Origin: Bradyrhizobium barranii subsp. barranii
GTDB taxonomy: Bacteria; Pseudomonadota; Alphaproteobacteria; Rhizobiales; Xanthobacteraceae
Direction of reading: 5' to 3'
Assembly (NCBI RefSeq): GCF_017565645.3
Contig: NZ_CP086136.1
Location: 2,897,501-2,961,500 of the forward strand
Length of the DNA stretch: 64,000 nucleotides
Both the position numbers and the translations under genes were made by a program. Under the pieces are notes generated by a model. It was not told the origin of the DNA. It saw only the letters and a program-made list of their open reading frames with translations, and did no database searches. Of the stretch, positions 1 through 12,089 are shown one piece after another. How positions within the stretch are numbered: position 1 is the stretch's first letter; every line of letters begins with the position of its first letter.

Positions 1-2469
<2,469 letters not shown>

Positions 2470-2494
2470 GCGCGGCGTTGAAGTGCTGAATGCG

Positions 2495-2521
2495 AAGAGG
2501 CGGGGCTAGGCCCCGCCTCTT
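2495..2521 (+). terminator. Intrinsic terminator of ppdK
   Basis: A perfect 12-bp stem (AAGAGGCGGGGC pairing with GCCCCGCCTCTT) with a 3-base TAG loop lies 25 bases after the ppdK stop and runs into a short T-rich tail (TTCATTT). Confidence 0.85.
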
Positions 2522-2572
2522 TCATTTGATGCGACACTCCACCCACACTTCATTGCGAGCGCCCCACACTCA

Positions 2573-2679
2573 CTGTCATCGCCCGGCTTGACCGGGCGAT
2601 CCAGTATTCCGAGACAACCGTGATTGAATTGAGAAGCCGCGGCGTACTGGATGCCCCCGGTCAAGCCGGGGCATGACAG
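2573..2679. repeat. Long palindromic intergenic repeat, family A
   Basis: The left arm (CTGTCATCGCCCGGCTTGAC...) and the right arm (...GTCAAGCCGGGGCATGACAG) are inverted copies of one another. The centre (GTGATTGA...GAGA.GCCGCGGCGTACTGGAT) recurs at 48476-48615, so this is a dispersed element. The rest of the 2522-2977 interval holds no convincing gene. Confidence 0.8.
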
Positions 2680-2977
2680 CGGTGTTTGCGGGACGTGGTT
2701 CCCGTAAACGATGGAGCCGCCCGCGTCCCGTAATGAGACGCGCGCGCAAGAGTTCCTTCACCATTCGCGTTGACCGAATGTTTACCGCTTTACGAGAGGC
2801 GGCGTTTACCAACGTGCATCATTGCCCGTGAAACCGCCTGCAATCGCTTGAGTGTGCCGCACGCGCAACGCCGATTAACGCCCCGGCAACCTAAATTGGA
2901 TACTGACGATAAAGATCGAATTGTACGGACGTACTGCGGTTCGATTTTTCTGGCGTAAGCGTAGCGTGAGCGTGTCG

Positions 2978-4432
2978 ATGTCAGTGTTGCGTAACCATCC
3001 GAAGGGCGCGCGGTTCGCGTCCTTCGGAATCGGTCTCTGCATCTTCGCATTGATGCCGAGAGAGACCGGCTATCAGGATATCGCGTCGTTGCTGGCGCGT
3101 CAGCCCGGCGTCGCCGAGCGCTGGCAGAAGCAGGTGTTTTCCGCCGCGTCCTCGATCCAGCTCGCCACCTACAGCTTTTCCCGTCCGATCGGCACGTCGC
3201 TTCCGCAGAGCGCGATGGTTCGCCTCGCGAGCCTCGATGGTCGCGACGTCACCGGCGCGATCAGCCGCAATCCTGCGCTTCAGGCGCCGCCGCGCTACCA
3301 GGCCGCCGATTTTCCCAAGGTCGATCGCTCCATGAAGGGCGATCGCCTCGCAAGCGTCACACCCACGCAGGTTCCCGAGACGAGCGCACCATCGGCTGCG
3401 CCGGCGCAGCAAGATCCCGCGACATCGAACAGCTCGGTGTTCGGCGCCAAGACCGCCGCGTTGCCACAAATCATGTCGCCGGAGTCCGCGGCGGCGCTCG
3501 ATCCTGAGCTTCAGGAAGCGCTGCGTGCGCCGCCGCTGCCGCAATATGCCAATCCGCCACAAGCCAGTGACGCGGCGCGCGCGTTCGCGGTTCAGCCGCT
3601 CGAGGCGCTGAAGCAGGCGACCCTTCCGGACGTGGCGCCGCGCGATCCCTTCCGCGTCAAGACCTCGAACCTGTTTTTCGGCAGCTCCTCGCTCGGCGGC
3701 AATCTCGAGAGCATCGAGAGCTGGCAGCCCGGCGCCGAGCCGCTGATCGTGATGCCCGACCCTGACATGAAGGTGACGGCCGCGCTGTCGCCGCCGTCGG
3801 CCGAGATCGCCAGGGACATCGAAAGCGGCGAGAGCGTCGCGCCGAAGGGCGAGGTCAACGCCGACAACCAGCGCGCCAGATCGCCGGCGGAGCGGCTCGC
3901 GCTCGACGACAAGTCGCGCGCAAAGGCCGAGAAGTGTCTCGCCGAAGCCGTCTATTTCGAATCGCGCGGCGAGGCCGTGCGTGGCCAGATGGCGGTTGCG
4001 CAAGTCGTGATGAACCGCGTCTTCTCCGGCAAATATCCGGACACCGTGTGCGGCGCGGTCTATCAGAACAAGCACCGCCATTTGGCGTGTCAGTTCACCT
4101 TCGCCTGCGACAACAATGCCGACGTGATCCGCGAGCCCGAGATGTGGGAGCGCGCGAAAAAGATTTCGAAGGCGATGCTCGACGGTCAGATCTGGCTGCC
4201 CGAAGTGGGCAAGTCCACGCACTACCACGCCTACTGGGTGCGTCCGTCCTGGGTCGCCGAGATGAAGAAGATGTACAAGACCGGCGTCCACACCTTCTAT
4301 CGCCCGCGCGCCTGGGGCGACGGCAGCGAAGAACCGAGCTGGGGCACCCCGGCCCAGACTGCGGCACTCTCCGCCGAGCTCGCCCAGGAAGCCAAGAGCT
4401 CCGCCGAGATGGGTGTGACCGAGCGAAGGTAA
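2978..4432 (+). CDS. Cell-wall hydrolase, SleB/Hydrolase_2 family
   Basis: Probable peptidoglycan hydrolase. An N-terminal hydrophobic stretch (about residues 13-25 from ATG 2978) suggests membrane anchoring or export. A long Ala/Pro-rich, low-complexity linker follows. The C-terminal domain carries the SleB-like signature: KCLAEAVYFESRGE with its conserved Glu, then VAQVVMNR, CQFTFACD and THYHAYWV. Upstream in-frame TTG 2921 and GTG 2966 are alternative starts. ATG 2978 is preferred because it is the first ATG, but no strong ribosome site separates them. The gene is convergent with nadC, and a palindromic repeat lies between the two stops. Confidence 0.85.
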   Translation: MSVLRNHPKGARFASFGIGLCIFALMPRETGYQDIASLLARQPGVAERWQKQVFSAASSIQLATYSFSRPIGTSLPQSAMVRLASLDGRDVTGAISRNPALQAPPRYQAADFPKVDRSMKGDRLASVTPTQVPETSAPSAAPAQQDPATSNSSVFGAKTAALPQIMSPESAAALDPELQEALRAPPLPQYANPPQASDAARAFAVQPLEALKQATLPDVAPRDPFRVKTSNLFFGSSSLGGNLESIESWQPGAEPLIVMPDPDMKVTAALSPPSAEIARDIESGESVAPKGEVNADNQRARSPAERLALDDKSRAKAEKCLAEAVYFESRGEAVRGQMAVAQVVMNRVFSGKYPDTVCGAVYQNKHRHLACQFTFACDNNADVIREPEMWERAKKISKAMLDGQIWLPEVGKSTHYHAYWVRPSWVAEMKKMYKTGVHTFYRPRAWGDGSEEPSWGTPAQTAALSAELAQEAKSSAEMGVTERR

Positions 4433-4447
4433 TCATTCACGAAAGTT

Positions 4448-4533
4448 CGTCATGCCCGGGCTTGTCCCGGGCATCCACGTTCTTTGTGTTGCGAGGCGAG
4501 GCGTGGATGGCCGGGACAAGCCCGGGCATGACG
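4448..4533. repeat. Palindromic repeat between convergent genes, family B
   Basis: Inverted arms CGTCATGCCCGGGCTTGTCC... and ...GGACAAGCCCGGGCATGACG flank a 22-base loop. It sits between the 3' ends of the hydrolase and nadC genes and could act as a bidirectional terminator. Confidence 0.75.
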
Positions 4534-4540
4534 GTGTGGC

Positions 4541-5431
4541 TCACGCCTCGATATCCAGCGCGCAGTCGAAATTCGGCGCCGAATGCGTTAGCGCGCCGGC
4601 CGAGGCGTAATCGACGCCGGTCGCCGCGATGGCCGCGATCGACTCCAGCGTGACGCCGCCGGATGCCTCCAGCTCGAGGCGCCCCTCGTTGAGCCGCACC
4701 GCCTCGCGCAGCGTCGCAAGGTCCATGTTGTCGAGCAGCACGGCGTCGGCGAGCCCGGCGCCGAGCACCTCGCGCAATTGCGCGAGCGTATCGACCTCGA
4801 TCTCGATCTTGACGAGATGACCGGCATGGGCGCGGGCGCGCTCCAGAACCGGGCGGATGCCGCCGGCGACCGCGATGTGGTTGTCCTTGATCAGGATCGC
4901 ATCGTCGAGCCCGAAGCGGTGGTTGAAGCCGCCGCCGCAGCGCACGGCGTATTTCTCCAGCGCGCGCAATCCCGGCGTGGTCTTGCGCGTGCAGCAGATG
5001 CGCATTGTCGTGCCTTCGGTCCGCGCGACGTAGTCGGCCGTGAGCGTCGCGACGCCTGATAGCCGGCCGACGAAATTCAACGCGGTCCGCTCCGCCGTGA
5101 GGATGGCGCGCGCCGGGCCCGTGATCGTCAGCACGTGCTGGCCGCGGGCAACCCGTGCGGCGTCGCGGACATGTGCGCGCACCTCGATATCGGATGAGAG
5201 CTTTTGCAGCGTCGCCAGCGCCAGCGGCAGGCCGGCGATCACGCCGGACTGGCGCGCGACCAGGATCGCCTGCGCCTTGGTCGCCTCCGGGATCGTCGCA
5301 AGCGAGGTGATGTCGCCGGCGCGGCCGAGATCCTCGTCGAGCGCGCGATGCACGGCCTCATCGATCGCAAGCGGCGACAGGAAGGTGTCGGGATAGAGCA
5401 GTGACGTCGGGGTGATCATGGGGAACTCCAT
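4541..5431 (-). CDS. nadC: Nicotinate-nucleotide diphosphorylase (carboxylating)
   Basis: Quinolinate phosphoribosyltransferase, the last of the three de novo NAD steps encoded here (quinolinate + PRPP to nicotinate mononucleotide). The 296 residues are the usual family length. Visible motifs are [11 protein letters not shown] near the N-terminus, the RKTTPGLR and [16 protein letters not shown] active-site segments, and EIEVDTL/LLDNM of the barrel. The start ATG overlaps the nadB stop by one base (TGATG), indicating translational coupling. An in-frame ATG four codons later is possible. Confidence 0.96.
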   Translation of the reverse strand: MEFPMITPTSLLYPDTFLSPLAIDEAVHRALDEDLGRAGDITSLATIPEATKAQAILVARQSGVIAGLPLALATLQKLSSDIEVRAHVRDAARVARGQHVLTITGPARAILTAERTALNFVGRLSGVATLTADYVARTEGTTMRICCTRKTTPGLRALEKYAVRCGGGFNHRFGLDDAILIKDNHIAVAGGIRPVLERARAHAGHLVKIEIEVDTLAQLREVLGAGLADAVLLDNMDLATLREAVRLNEGRLELEASGGVTLESIAAIAATGVDYASAGALTHSAPNFDCALDIEA

Positions 5432-7038
5432 CAGGCGATCATCGGTCGGGCGGTGCGTGGCAGCGGACGCTCGCTCAGGCTCTCCGCGATCTCACGTGCC
5501 TCCGTGAGCGTCGTCATCGTTCTCTGTGCTAGCGTGGGGACATCCGCCGGATGGTCGGAGCGGAAATGCGCGCCGCGGCTTTCGCGCCGGCTCCAGGCGG
5601 AAGTCGCGACGAGCAAGGCTGACGCCGCCATGTTGCGGAGAACGACGCTTGCGGGCCCGCGTTCGACTGCGGCGAAGCTGCGCACGGCCTCCGCAAGCCC
5701 GTCACTGCTGCGGATCACGCCGACATGCGCGCTCATCATCGTTCGCAACCGCTTCACGGCGGCAGCGTCCGTCATGCCGCCACGCGACGTCACCAACGCA
5801 TCGGGAAGGCGGGCAGGCGAGGGGATGGCGCGGCCGGCGATGTCGTCGGCGATGCGGGCGGCGTAGACCACCGCCTCCAAGAGCGAATTCGACGCCAGCC
5901 GGTTGGCGCCATGCGCGCCGGTGGACGACACTTCGCCGCCGGCCCAGAGCCCGTCGATCGAGCTGCGGCCGCGCTCATCCACCGCAATGCCGCCCATGTG
6001 GTAATGCGCCGCCGGCGCGATCGGGATAGCCTGCGTGGCGGGATCGATGCCGGCAGCGATGCAGCTTGCATGCACGGTCGGGAACTTGTCGGCGAAGCGC
6101 GCACCGAGCGCCTGCCGGGCATCGAGAAAGGCACCACGCCCGGCCGCGATCTCGGCGAACACGCCGCGGGCCACGATGTCGCGCGGAGCGAGCTCTGCGA
6201 GCGGATGGAGCGCCGTCATGAAACGTTCGCCATCGCCGTTGATCAGCGTTGCCCCTTCGCCGCGCAGCGCCTCCGTTGCCAGCGGCGCCGGATCGCGCCC
6301 GGCCATGATGGCGGTCGGATGGAACTGCACGAACTCGGGATCGGCGATGACTGCACCAGCGCGCGCGGCGATCGCAAGGCCCGAGCCGCTGGCTTCGAGC
6401 GGGTTGGTGGTGACGGCATAGAGATGGCCGAGGCCACCGGTCGCCAGCACCACCGCGCGAGAGGCAAGCAGGAGCGGACGTGCAGCGGGATTGCCGGCCT
6501 CGCGCAATTGAAGACCCGTGACCGCGCCGTCCTCGGTCAACAGCGCTTCCGCAACGAAGCCTTCGATCAGTCGGATCGATGGCGTGCGGCGCACAGCTTC
6601 GCTTAGTGCCGCGATGATCGCGGCTCCGGCCCCGTCGCCGCGCACATGCACGATGCGCCGCGCCGAATGCGCGGCCTCGCGGCCGACCGCGAGCTTGCCT
6701 TCGAGGTCGCGGTCGAACGGCACGCCATAGGCGAGTAAATCGTGAATCCGAGGCGCGGCCTCGCGCGCGATGCCGAGTGCGACCGCCTCGTCGACGAGGC
6801 CGCCGCCGACGGCGATGGTGTCAGCGGCGTGCGCCTCCGGGCTATCGCCTTCGGCCACGGCCGCAGCGATGCCGCCTTGCGCCCAGGCGGATGATGCGCC
6901 CTGTCCGAGCGGAGCGGCCGAGATCAGCGTTACCGGCCGCGGCGCGAGCTTCAGTGCACAAAAGAGTCCGGCGAGGCCACCGCCGACGATGACGACGTCA
7001 TCGGTGCTGCGGGTGAGATTGTGGATGTTGTCTTGCAT
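5431..7038 (-). CDS. nadB: L-aspartate oxidase
   Basis: FAD enzyme that oxidises aspartate to iminoaspartate, the substrate of NadA. The N-terminal dinucleotide-binding loop [10 protein letters not shown] is at about residues 16-25. [10 protein letters not shown], the succinate-dehydrogenase-like QFHPTA and the HYHMGGI...DGLWAGGE segment follow, and the C-terminal helical domain is complete. The length (535 aa) is normal. It is the middle gene of nadA-nadB-nadC, nine bases downstream of nadA and overlapping nadC by one base. Confidence 0.97.
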   Translation of the reverse strand: MQDNIHNLTRSTDDVVIVGGGLAGLFCALKLAPRPVTLISAAPLGQGASSAWAQGGIAAAVAEGDSPEAHAADTIAVGGGLVDEAVALGIAREAAPRIHDLLAYGVPFDRDLEGKLAVGREAAHSARRIVHVRGDGAGAAIIAALSEAVRRTPSIRLIEGFVAEALLTEDGAVTGLQLREAGNPAARPLLLASRAVVLATGGLGHLYAVTTNPLEASGSGLAIAARAGAVIADPEFVQFHPTAIMAGRDPAPLATEALRGEGATLINGDGERFMTALHPLAELAPRDIVARGVFAEIAAGRGAFLDARQALGARFADKFPTVHASCIAAGIDPATQAIPIAPAAHYHMGGIAVDERGRSSIDGLWAGGEVSSTGAHGANRLASNSLLEAVVYAARIADDIAGRAIPSPARLPDALVTSRGGMTDAAAVKRLRTMMSAHVGVIRSSDGLAEAVRSFAAVERGPASVVLRNMAASALLVATSAWSRRESRGAHFRSDHPADVPTLAQRTMTTLTEAREIAESLSERPLPRTARPMIA

Positions 7039-7047
7039 GTCTCACTC

Positions 7048-8154
7048 TCAATTCTTCAGATTGATCATCCGCTCGACCGAGCGCCGCGCGCGTTCCGCGA
7101 GCGCGGGATCGATCGTGACCTGCTCGCCAAGCGTGAGCAGGCTGTTCAGAATGTTGGCGAGCGTGATGCGCTTCATGTGCGGGCAGAGATTGCAGGGGCG
7201 CAGCATCTCCACATCGGGCAGCTCGGCGCGGACATTGTCGGCCATCGAGCATTCCGTGATCATGACGAGCCGCCGCGGCCGCCGCTCGCGCACCCAGTTG
7301 ATCATGTGCGCGGTCGAGCCGGTGAAATCGGCTTCCGCCAGCACATCAGGCGGACATTCGGGATGCGCGATGATCTGCACCGACGGGTCGGCCTCGCGAT
7401 AGGCGCGCAGCTCCTCGCCGGTAAAGCGCTCGTGCACCTCGCAGGCGCCCTTCCAGGCGATGATCTTCACGTCGGTCTTCGAGGCGACATACGTTGCAAG
7501 GTAGCGATCGGGCAGGAAGATCACGGTCGGTGCGTTCAGGCTCTCGACCACTTGCACCGCGTTCGACGAGGTGCAGCAGATGTCGACCTCCGCCTTTACT
7601 TCCGCCGACGTGTTGACATAGGCGACGACAGGCACGCCGGGAAATTTCTCGCGGAGCAGGCGAACGTCCGCGCCCGTGATGCTGTCCGCGAGCGAGCAGC
7701 CGGCGCGCGCGTCCGGGATCAATACCATCTTGTCCGGGTTGAGCAGCTTTGACGTCTCCGCCATGAAGTGCACGCCGCATTGCACGATGATGTCCGCCTT
7801 CACCTTGGTCGCTTCGATCGCGAGCTGAAGCGAGTCGCCGCCGATATCGGCGACGCAATGAAAGATCTCCGGCGCCTGGTAGTTGTGCGCGAGGATGACG
7901 GCGCCGCGGGCCTGCTTCAGCTCGTTGATCGCCTTGATCGTCGGCGCCATCAGCGGCCACTCGATCGGGGGGATGACGTGCTTCACGCGCTCATAGAGCG
8001 GCGCAGTGGCCCGCTCGACGTCCGCAGTCCATTCCAGTGAGGGCTTCGGCAGCGCGGGGCCGGTTCGCGCTGGTATGGCGCGAGGAGGGGCGGGGACTTG
8101 GCCCTGCGGCCGGTTGGCAAAGTCGTCGGGGCCGTAAATTCCAGTGATGGGCAT
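7048..8154 (-). CDS. nadA: Quinolinate synthase
   Basis: [4Fe-4S] enzyme condensing iminoaspartate with dihydroxyacetone phosphate to quinolinate. The three cluster-ligand regions are visible: [18 protein letters not shown] and CNLCPHMK. The N-terminal third contains [19 protein letters not shown]. The length is 368 aa. The start is supported by GGGAGG seven bases before the ATG (8152-8154 on the minus strand). It is the first gene of the operon. Its upstream region contains the paired palindromic motifs at 8180-8194 and 8254-8268, probably NadQ operators. Confidence 0.97.
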   Translation of the reverse strand: MPITGIYGPDDFANRPQGQVPAPPRAIPARTGPALPKPSLEWTADVERATAPLYERVKHVIPPIEWPLMAPTIKAINELKQARGAVILAHNYQAPEIFHCVADIGGDSLQLAIEATKVKADIIVQCGVHFMAETSKLLNPDKMVLIPDARAGCSLADSITGADVRLLREKFPGVPVVAYVNTSAEVKAEVDICCTSSNAVQVVESLNAPTVIFLPDRYLATYVASKTDVKIIAWKGACEVHERFTGEELRAYREADPSVQIIAHPECPPDVLAEADFTGSTAHMINWVRERRPRRLVMITECSMADNVRAELPDVEMLRPCNLCPHMKRITLANILNSLLTLGEQVTIDPALAERARRSVERMINLKN

Positions 8155-8179
8155 CGAAGCCTCCCGTGAATGCTAATTA

Positions 8180-8194
8180 TGCTCTATATGAGTA
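8180..8194. promoter_or_regulatory. Candidate NadQ operator, proximal
   Basis: TGCTCTATATGAGTA lies 25 bases upstream of the nadA start and matches the distal copy at 12 of 15 positions. It overlaps another exact palindrome, CTATAT-N6-ATATAG (8184-8201), in an A+T-rich stretch likely to include the promoter. Confidence 0.55.
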
Positions 8195-8253
8195 TATATA
8201 GGGTCTGAGAAATCCGGCCGAGAGGGCCGGTGGGTTTCGCTAGAGCTCACATA

Positions 8254-8268
8254 TACTCAATCTGAGTA
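8254..8268. promoter_or_regulatory. Candidate NadQ operator, distal
   Basis: TACTCAATCTGAGTA is a perfect 6-bp inverted repeat with a 3-base spacer, 74 bases beyond the proximal copy. The spacing is seven helical turns, which would suit two dimers on one face of the DNA. The interval 8155-8491 holds no other gene. Confidence 0.55.
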
Positions 8269-8491
8269 AATCAAAGATAACATGCGCCCGAGCGGGCCGC
8301 TAGCCCCAGCCGCACACATTCCCGTTAAATCGCGCTCGGCGCGTCGGGGAGCGCCGCGATGAAACGCAATGCTCCGGCGGCAGCCCTTCGTGGAACGCAA
8401 TCATTTTTGACTTGGGATCTTCATGCAACTGCATTAAACGCGTGACTCGCGGTTGCCTTTCCCGGATCCGCCAGCGACTGATGAGGAACCC

Positions 8492-9745
8492 ATGTCCACT
8501 CAAGCGGGCGAGCTCGGTCCGGTCTCGCGTTCCTCCTCCTGGCGCACCCCGGCGATCATCATTCTCTGCGGCTGTGCGATCGGCATGCTCGGCTTCGGCC
8601 CGCGCTCGGCGCTTGGCTTCTTCGTGCAGCCGATGAGCCACGAATTCGCCTGGGGCCGCGACGTGTTCGGCCTCGCGATCGCTTTCCAGAATTTGCTGTG
8701 GGGATTGGGCCAGCCCCTCGCCGGCGCGGTCGCCGATCGCTTCGGCCTGTTCCGGGTGATGTGCGTCGGCGCGCTGCTTTACGCCGGCGGCCTGCTGCTG
8801 ATGCGCTATTCCTCGACGCCGCTGTCGCTGAACATCGGCGCAGGTGTCATGGTCGGCTTCGGTCTCGCCGGCTGTTCGTTCAACTTGGTGCTGTCGGCCT
8901 TCACCAAGCTGTTGCCGGCGGAGAAGCGCGGCCTCGCGCTCGGTGCCGGCACTGCGGCGGGCTCGTTCGGCCAATTCCTGTTCGCGCCGATCGGCGTCGC
9001 ACTGATCGACAATTTCGGCTGGCAGCAGGCGCTCACCGTGTTCGGCTTCCTGATGCTGCTGATCATCCCGCTGTCGCTGGCACTCTCGACGCCGCCGGTC
9101 GCAACCACGGCCAATGCGACGCCAGCGGATGAGCAGACCTTCACGAAAGCGCTCGCCGAAGCCTTCGGCCATCGCTCCTATGTGTTGCTGGTGCTCGGCT
9201 TCTTCACCTGTGGCTTCCAGCTCGCCTTCATCACTGTGCATCTGCCGGCGTTCCTGGTCGATCGCGGCATCTCGACGCAAACCGGCGGCTGGGTGATCGC
9301 GGCGATCGGCCTGTTCAACATCATGGGATCGCTGAGCGTCGGCTATCTCCAGAACTCGCTGCCCAAGCGCTACATCCTCTCCGCGATTTATTTCACGCGT
9401 GCGCTTGCGACGCTCGCCTTCATCTCGTTCCCGATCACGCCGTTCTCAGCAATCGCATTCGGTGCGGTCTCCGGTCTGACCTGGCTGTCGACGGTGCCGC
9501 CGACCTCGGCGCTGGTGGCGCTGATGTTCGGCACGCGCTGGCTCGCCACGCTCTACGGCTTCGCCTTCGTCAGCCATCAGGTCGGCGGCTTCCTCGGCGT
9601 CTGGCTCGGCGGCATCGTGTTCGAAAAGTTCGGTTCCTATACGCCGATCTGGTGGCTCTCGATCCTGTTCGGCGTGCTGTCCGCGCTGATCAATCTTCCG
9701 ATCGTCGAGAAACCGGTTCAGCGAGCGGTTGCGCAGCCTGCCTGA
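8492..9745 (+). CDS. MFS transporter
   Basis: Inner-membrane permease of about 417 residues with roughly twelve hydrophobic segments, for example TPAIIILCGCAIGMLGF near the start and WWLSILFGVLSALINLP near the end. QPLAGAVADRFG after helix 2 is the MFS loop 2-3 motif. The resemblance is to the oxalate/formate-antiporter and monocarboxylate branch, but the substrate cannot be told. The chosen ATG has GAGGA four to eight bases upstream; the in-frame TTG at 8453 has no such site. The gene is divergent from nadA and followed after 41 bases by the reductase gene. Confidence 0.88.
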   Translation: MSTQAGELGPVSRSSSWRTPAIIILCGCAIGMLGFGPRSALGFFVQPMSHEFAWGRDVFGLAIAFQNLLWGLGQPLAGAVADRFGLFRVMCVGALLYAGGLLLMRYSSTPLSLNIGAGVMVGFGLAGCSFNLVLSAFTKLLPAEKRGLALGAGTAAGSFGQFLFAPIGVALIDNFGWQQALTVFGFLMLLIIPLSLALSTPPVATTANATPADEQTFTKALAEAFGHRSYVLLVLGFFTCGFQLAFITVHLPAFLVDRGISTQTGGWVIAAIGLFNIMGSLSVGYLQNSLPKRYILSAIYFTRALATLAFISFPITPFSAIAFGAVSGLTWLSTVPPTSALVALMFGTRWLATLYGFAFVSHQVGGFLGVWLGGIVFEKFGSYTPIWWLSILFGVLSALINLPIVEKPVQRAVAQPA

Positions 9746-9786
9746 TCGGCTAAACATCCCCTGAAACAAGTCCAGGGAGTTCAGTC

Positions 9787-10773
9787 GTGGCCACATTCAA
9801 GGCGATCCGGATCGACAAGGCGGACAAGGGCACCACCGCCGCACTCACGCAGTTCGACGACGCCGAACTGATGGACGGTGATGTCACGGTCCGCGTGGAA
9901 TGGTCGACGCTGAACTACAAGGACGGCCTCGCGCTCACCGGCAAGGCGCCGGTGGTGCGCCGCTTCCCGATGATCGCCGGCATCGATTTCGCCGGCACGG
10001 TTGAAACCTCCGCCCATCCGCAATGGAAGGCGGGCGACAAGGTCGTCTGCACCGGTTGGGGCATGGGCGAGACCCATCTCGGCGCCTATGCCGAGAAGGC
10101 GCGGGTCAAGGGCGACTGGCTGGTCGCCTTGCCGCAGGGCCTGTCGGCGCGTGACGCCATGGCGATCGGCACCGCCGGCTTCACCGCGATGCTGTCTGTG
10201 CTGGCGCTGGAGAAGCACGGCCTGTCGCCGAAGAGCGGCCCTGTGGTGGTGACGGGCGCGGCCGGCGGCGTCGGCTCGGTCGCCACCGCCGTGCTCTCGA
10301 AGCTCGGTTATCACGTCATCGCCTCGACCGGCCGCGCCTCGGAAGCCGACTATTTGAAAGAGATCGGTGCGGCCGAGATCATCGACCGCAATGAATTGTC
10401 GGCGGCGGCCAAGCCCCTCGCCAAGGAGCGCTGGGCCGGCGGCGTCGACAGCGTCGGCTCGACCACGCTCGCGAATCTCCTGTCGATGACGAAGTATGGC
10501 GGCGCGATCGCGGCGTGCGGCCTGGCGGCCGGCATGGACCTGCCGTCTTCTGTCGCACCCTTCATTTTGCGCGGGGTGTGCCTTCTCGGCATCGATTCCG
10601 TGATGTGCCCGATCGAGCCGCGGAAAGCCGCCTGGCAGCGTCTGGCCTCGGATCTGGATCGGACAAAACTATCTGAAATTACTCATGAAATTCCGCTCGA
10701 AGAAGTTTCGGAATGGGGCGCGAAAATCCTCGCCGGCCAGGTCCGCGGCCGCATCGTGGTAAAAATTGTCTAA
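9787..10773 (+). CDS. Acryloyl-CoA reductase-like zinc-free quinone oxidoreductase (AcuI/YhdH family)
   Basis: Medium-chain dehydrogenase/reductase of 328 residues. The N-terminal substrate domain has [17 protein letters not shown] and GIDFAGTV. The NADPH-binding fold has [14 protein letters not shown] at about residues 155-168. The family C-terminus carries GIDSVMCP and GRIVVKI. AcuI members reduce acryloyl-CoA to propionyl-CoA with NADPH; that substrate is inferred from family only. It begins at GTG with GGGAGTTC upstream. It may be cotranscribed with the preceding MFS gene. Confidence 0.88.
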   Translation: MATFKAIRIDKADKGTTAALTQFDDAELMDGDVTVRVEWSTLNYKDGLALTGKAPVVRRFPMIAGIDFAGTVETSAHPQWKAGDKVVCTGWGMGETHLGAYAEKARVKGDWLVALPQGLSARDAMAIGTAGFTAMLSVLALEKHGLSPKSGPVVVTGAAGGVGSVATAVLSKLGYHVIASTGRASEADYLKEIGAAEIIDRNELSAAAKPLAKERWAGGVDSVGSTTLANLLSMTKYGGAIAACGLAAGMDLPSSVAPFILRGVCLLGIDSVMCPIEPRKAAWQRLASDLDRTKLSEITHEIPLEEVSEWGAKILAGQVRGRIVVKIV

Positions 10774-10885
10774 CGACGTTCAGACTTTACCAACCAAGCT
10801 GCTTCAATGTCGCCATGGTTAGTATGGTAAGCAGCGGGTAAAGAGATAAGGCATCGCCCGCGCTGGGGTTGGTTCGGAGTTGAGC

Positions 10886-11485
10886 ATGCTTGCGCGTATT
10901 GTGTTGGGGGCTTTCACGGCGGCAGCGACGTTCGCGCCGGCCATTGCAGGAAGCATGAACGCCGACGAGGCGCGCCGCTTCGTTGCCGGTAAGGTGTTCG
11001 CCTTCACCTGTTTCGACGGCACCCGCGGCGCAGGCCGCATCCTGGACGATCTCGGCGCCGCCGGCGCGGTGCAGTTCTCGGGCGCAGGCCCGGTGAAGCA
11101 TCTCCGCCTGCCCGGCAACACGCTCCAGATCCGCGGGCAGAACGTCTGCGCCTCGATCAAGGGCATTCCGTTCGAGCCCTGCTTCAACCTGGAAAAGACC
11201 GACGATCGCAGCTTCCGCGGCTCGGTGTCGGGCATGGGCTTCGCCTATTGCGACTTCCACCACCAGGGCGGCAATCAGATGCTGATGGCCCGCGCCGTGG
11301 CGCGTCCGCGTTCGCTGCGCTCTTCGGAGCGCACCGGTTCGGTCGCTGCGTCCAATACTGAAGTCGCCGCGCGCGTCGAGACGCCGCGTGTCGAGAGCAG
11401 CCGGCTCGAGCCGGTGAAGTCCGAAGCCAGATCGGAGCCCGCCAGGAACGACGCTCCGCTGGAATTGCGCCGCTCGACCCAGTGA
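10886..11485 (+). CDS. Exported protein of unknown function
   Basis: A 199-residue protein with an N-terminal signal peptide (LARIVLGAFTAAATFAPAIAG, cleavage probably after AIA). The compact middle region contains several Cys (FTCFDG, NVCASI, PCFNL, YCDFHH) that could form disulfides in the periplasm. The last 60 residues are charged and low in complexity. I do not recognise a named family. ATG 10886 is chosen because GGAG lies at a good distance; TTG 10880 is possible. Confidence 0.75.
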   Translation: MLARIVLGAFTAAATFAPAIAGSMNADEARRFVAGKVFAFTCFDGTRGAGRILDDLGAAGAVQFSGAGPVKHLRLPGNTLQIRGQNVCASIKGIPFEPCFNLEKTDDRSFRGSVSGMGFAYCDFHHQGGNQMLMARAVARPRSLRSSERTGSVAASNTEVAARVETPRVESSRLEPVKSEARSEPARNDAPLELRRSTQ

Positions 11486-11637
11486 GCTGGCTGCTCGGGA
11501 CCGCCCGCGCATTTTGTCGTTGAAAATATTCGTCGGTCACCAAGCCGCCGCGCCGTAGTCATACGGACGGCGGCTTTCATGCCTTGGTAGCGACTCGCGT
11601 CCCAGTTTGCCCAGGGCCGGGGGGCAAGGGTTCTACG

Positions 11638-11871
11638 ATGTCGCTGTATTTCTTTCGCATCAGCACCGGTCGTTATTCCGGCGCCGCCGACCAGCCGTAC
11701 GAGTTCGAGGATCGCGCCGCCGCCTGGGCCGAGATGAGCGAGGTCTGCGCCAACCTGCTCGGCAGCATCGCGCGCAACCTGAAGCCGAACGCGAAGTGGA
11801 GCATGGAGCTGCTCGACGAGAACAAGAAGCCGGTCTTCCGCGTCAGCCTGGTCGGTGAGACCGTGTGCTGA
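11638..11871 (+). CDS. Small DUF6894-type protein
   Basis: A 77-residue protein with the pattern of the small DUF6894-like rhizobial family: an aromatic N-terminus (MSLYFFRISTGRYSG), then an acidic middle (YEFEDRAAAWAEMSE) and a short beta-rich end (WSMELLDENKKPVFRVSL). Function unknown. The in-frame GTG at 11584 would add an unlikely Pro/Gly-rich leader. It stands alone between the exported protein and the chemoreceptors. Confidence 0.7.
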   Translation: MSLYFFRISTGRYSGAADQPYEFEDRAAAWAEMSEVCANLLGSIARNLKPNAKWSMELLDENKKPVFRVSLVGETVC

Positions 11872-12089
11872 TGACCGCGAACGGGCAACCGTTAACGGAC
11901 GCCAGCGCGTGCAAATCCGCGAGTTCCATTTCATTGCACGTGAAAAGTGCGCAACTGCAGTAGTTTAAGCACGATTTCAGTATTTCTACCCAGGCTGCCG
12001 CGGCCACCCTTAACGTTAATGAGTAACCTCGCGGTTAGCCTTCCCGGACTGTTCACGCGCGTCGGCGCGGCAATGCGTATCCGGGGATT

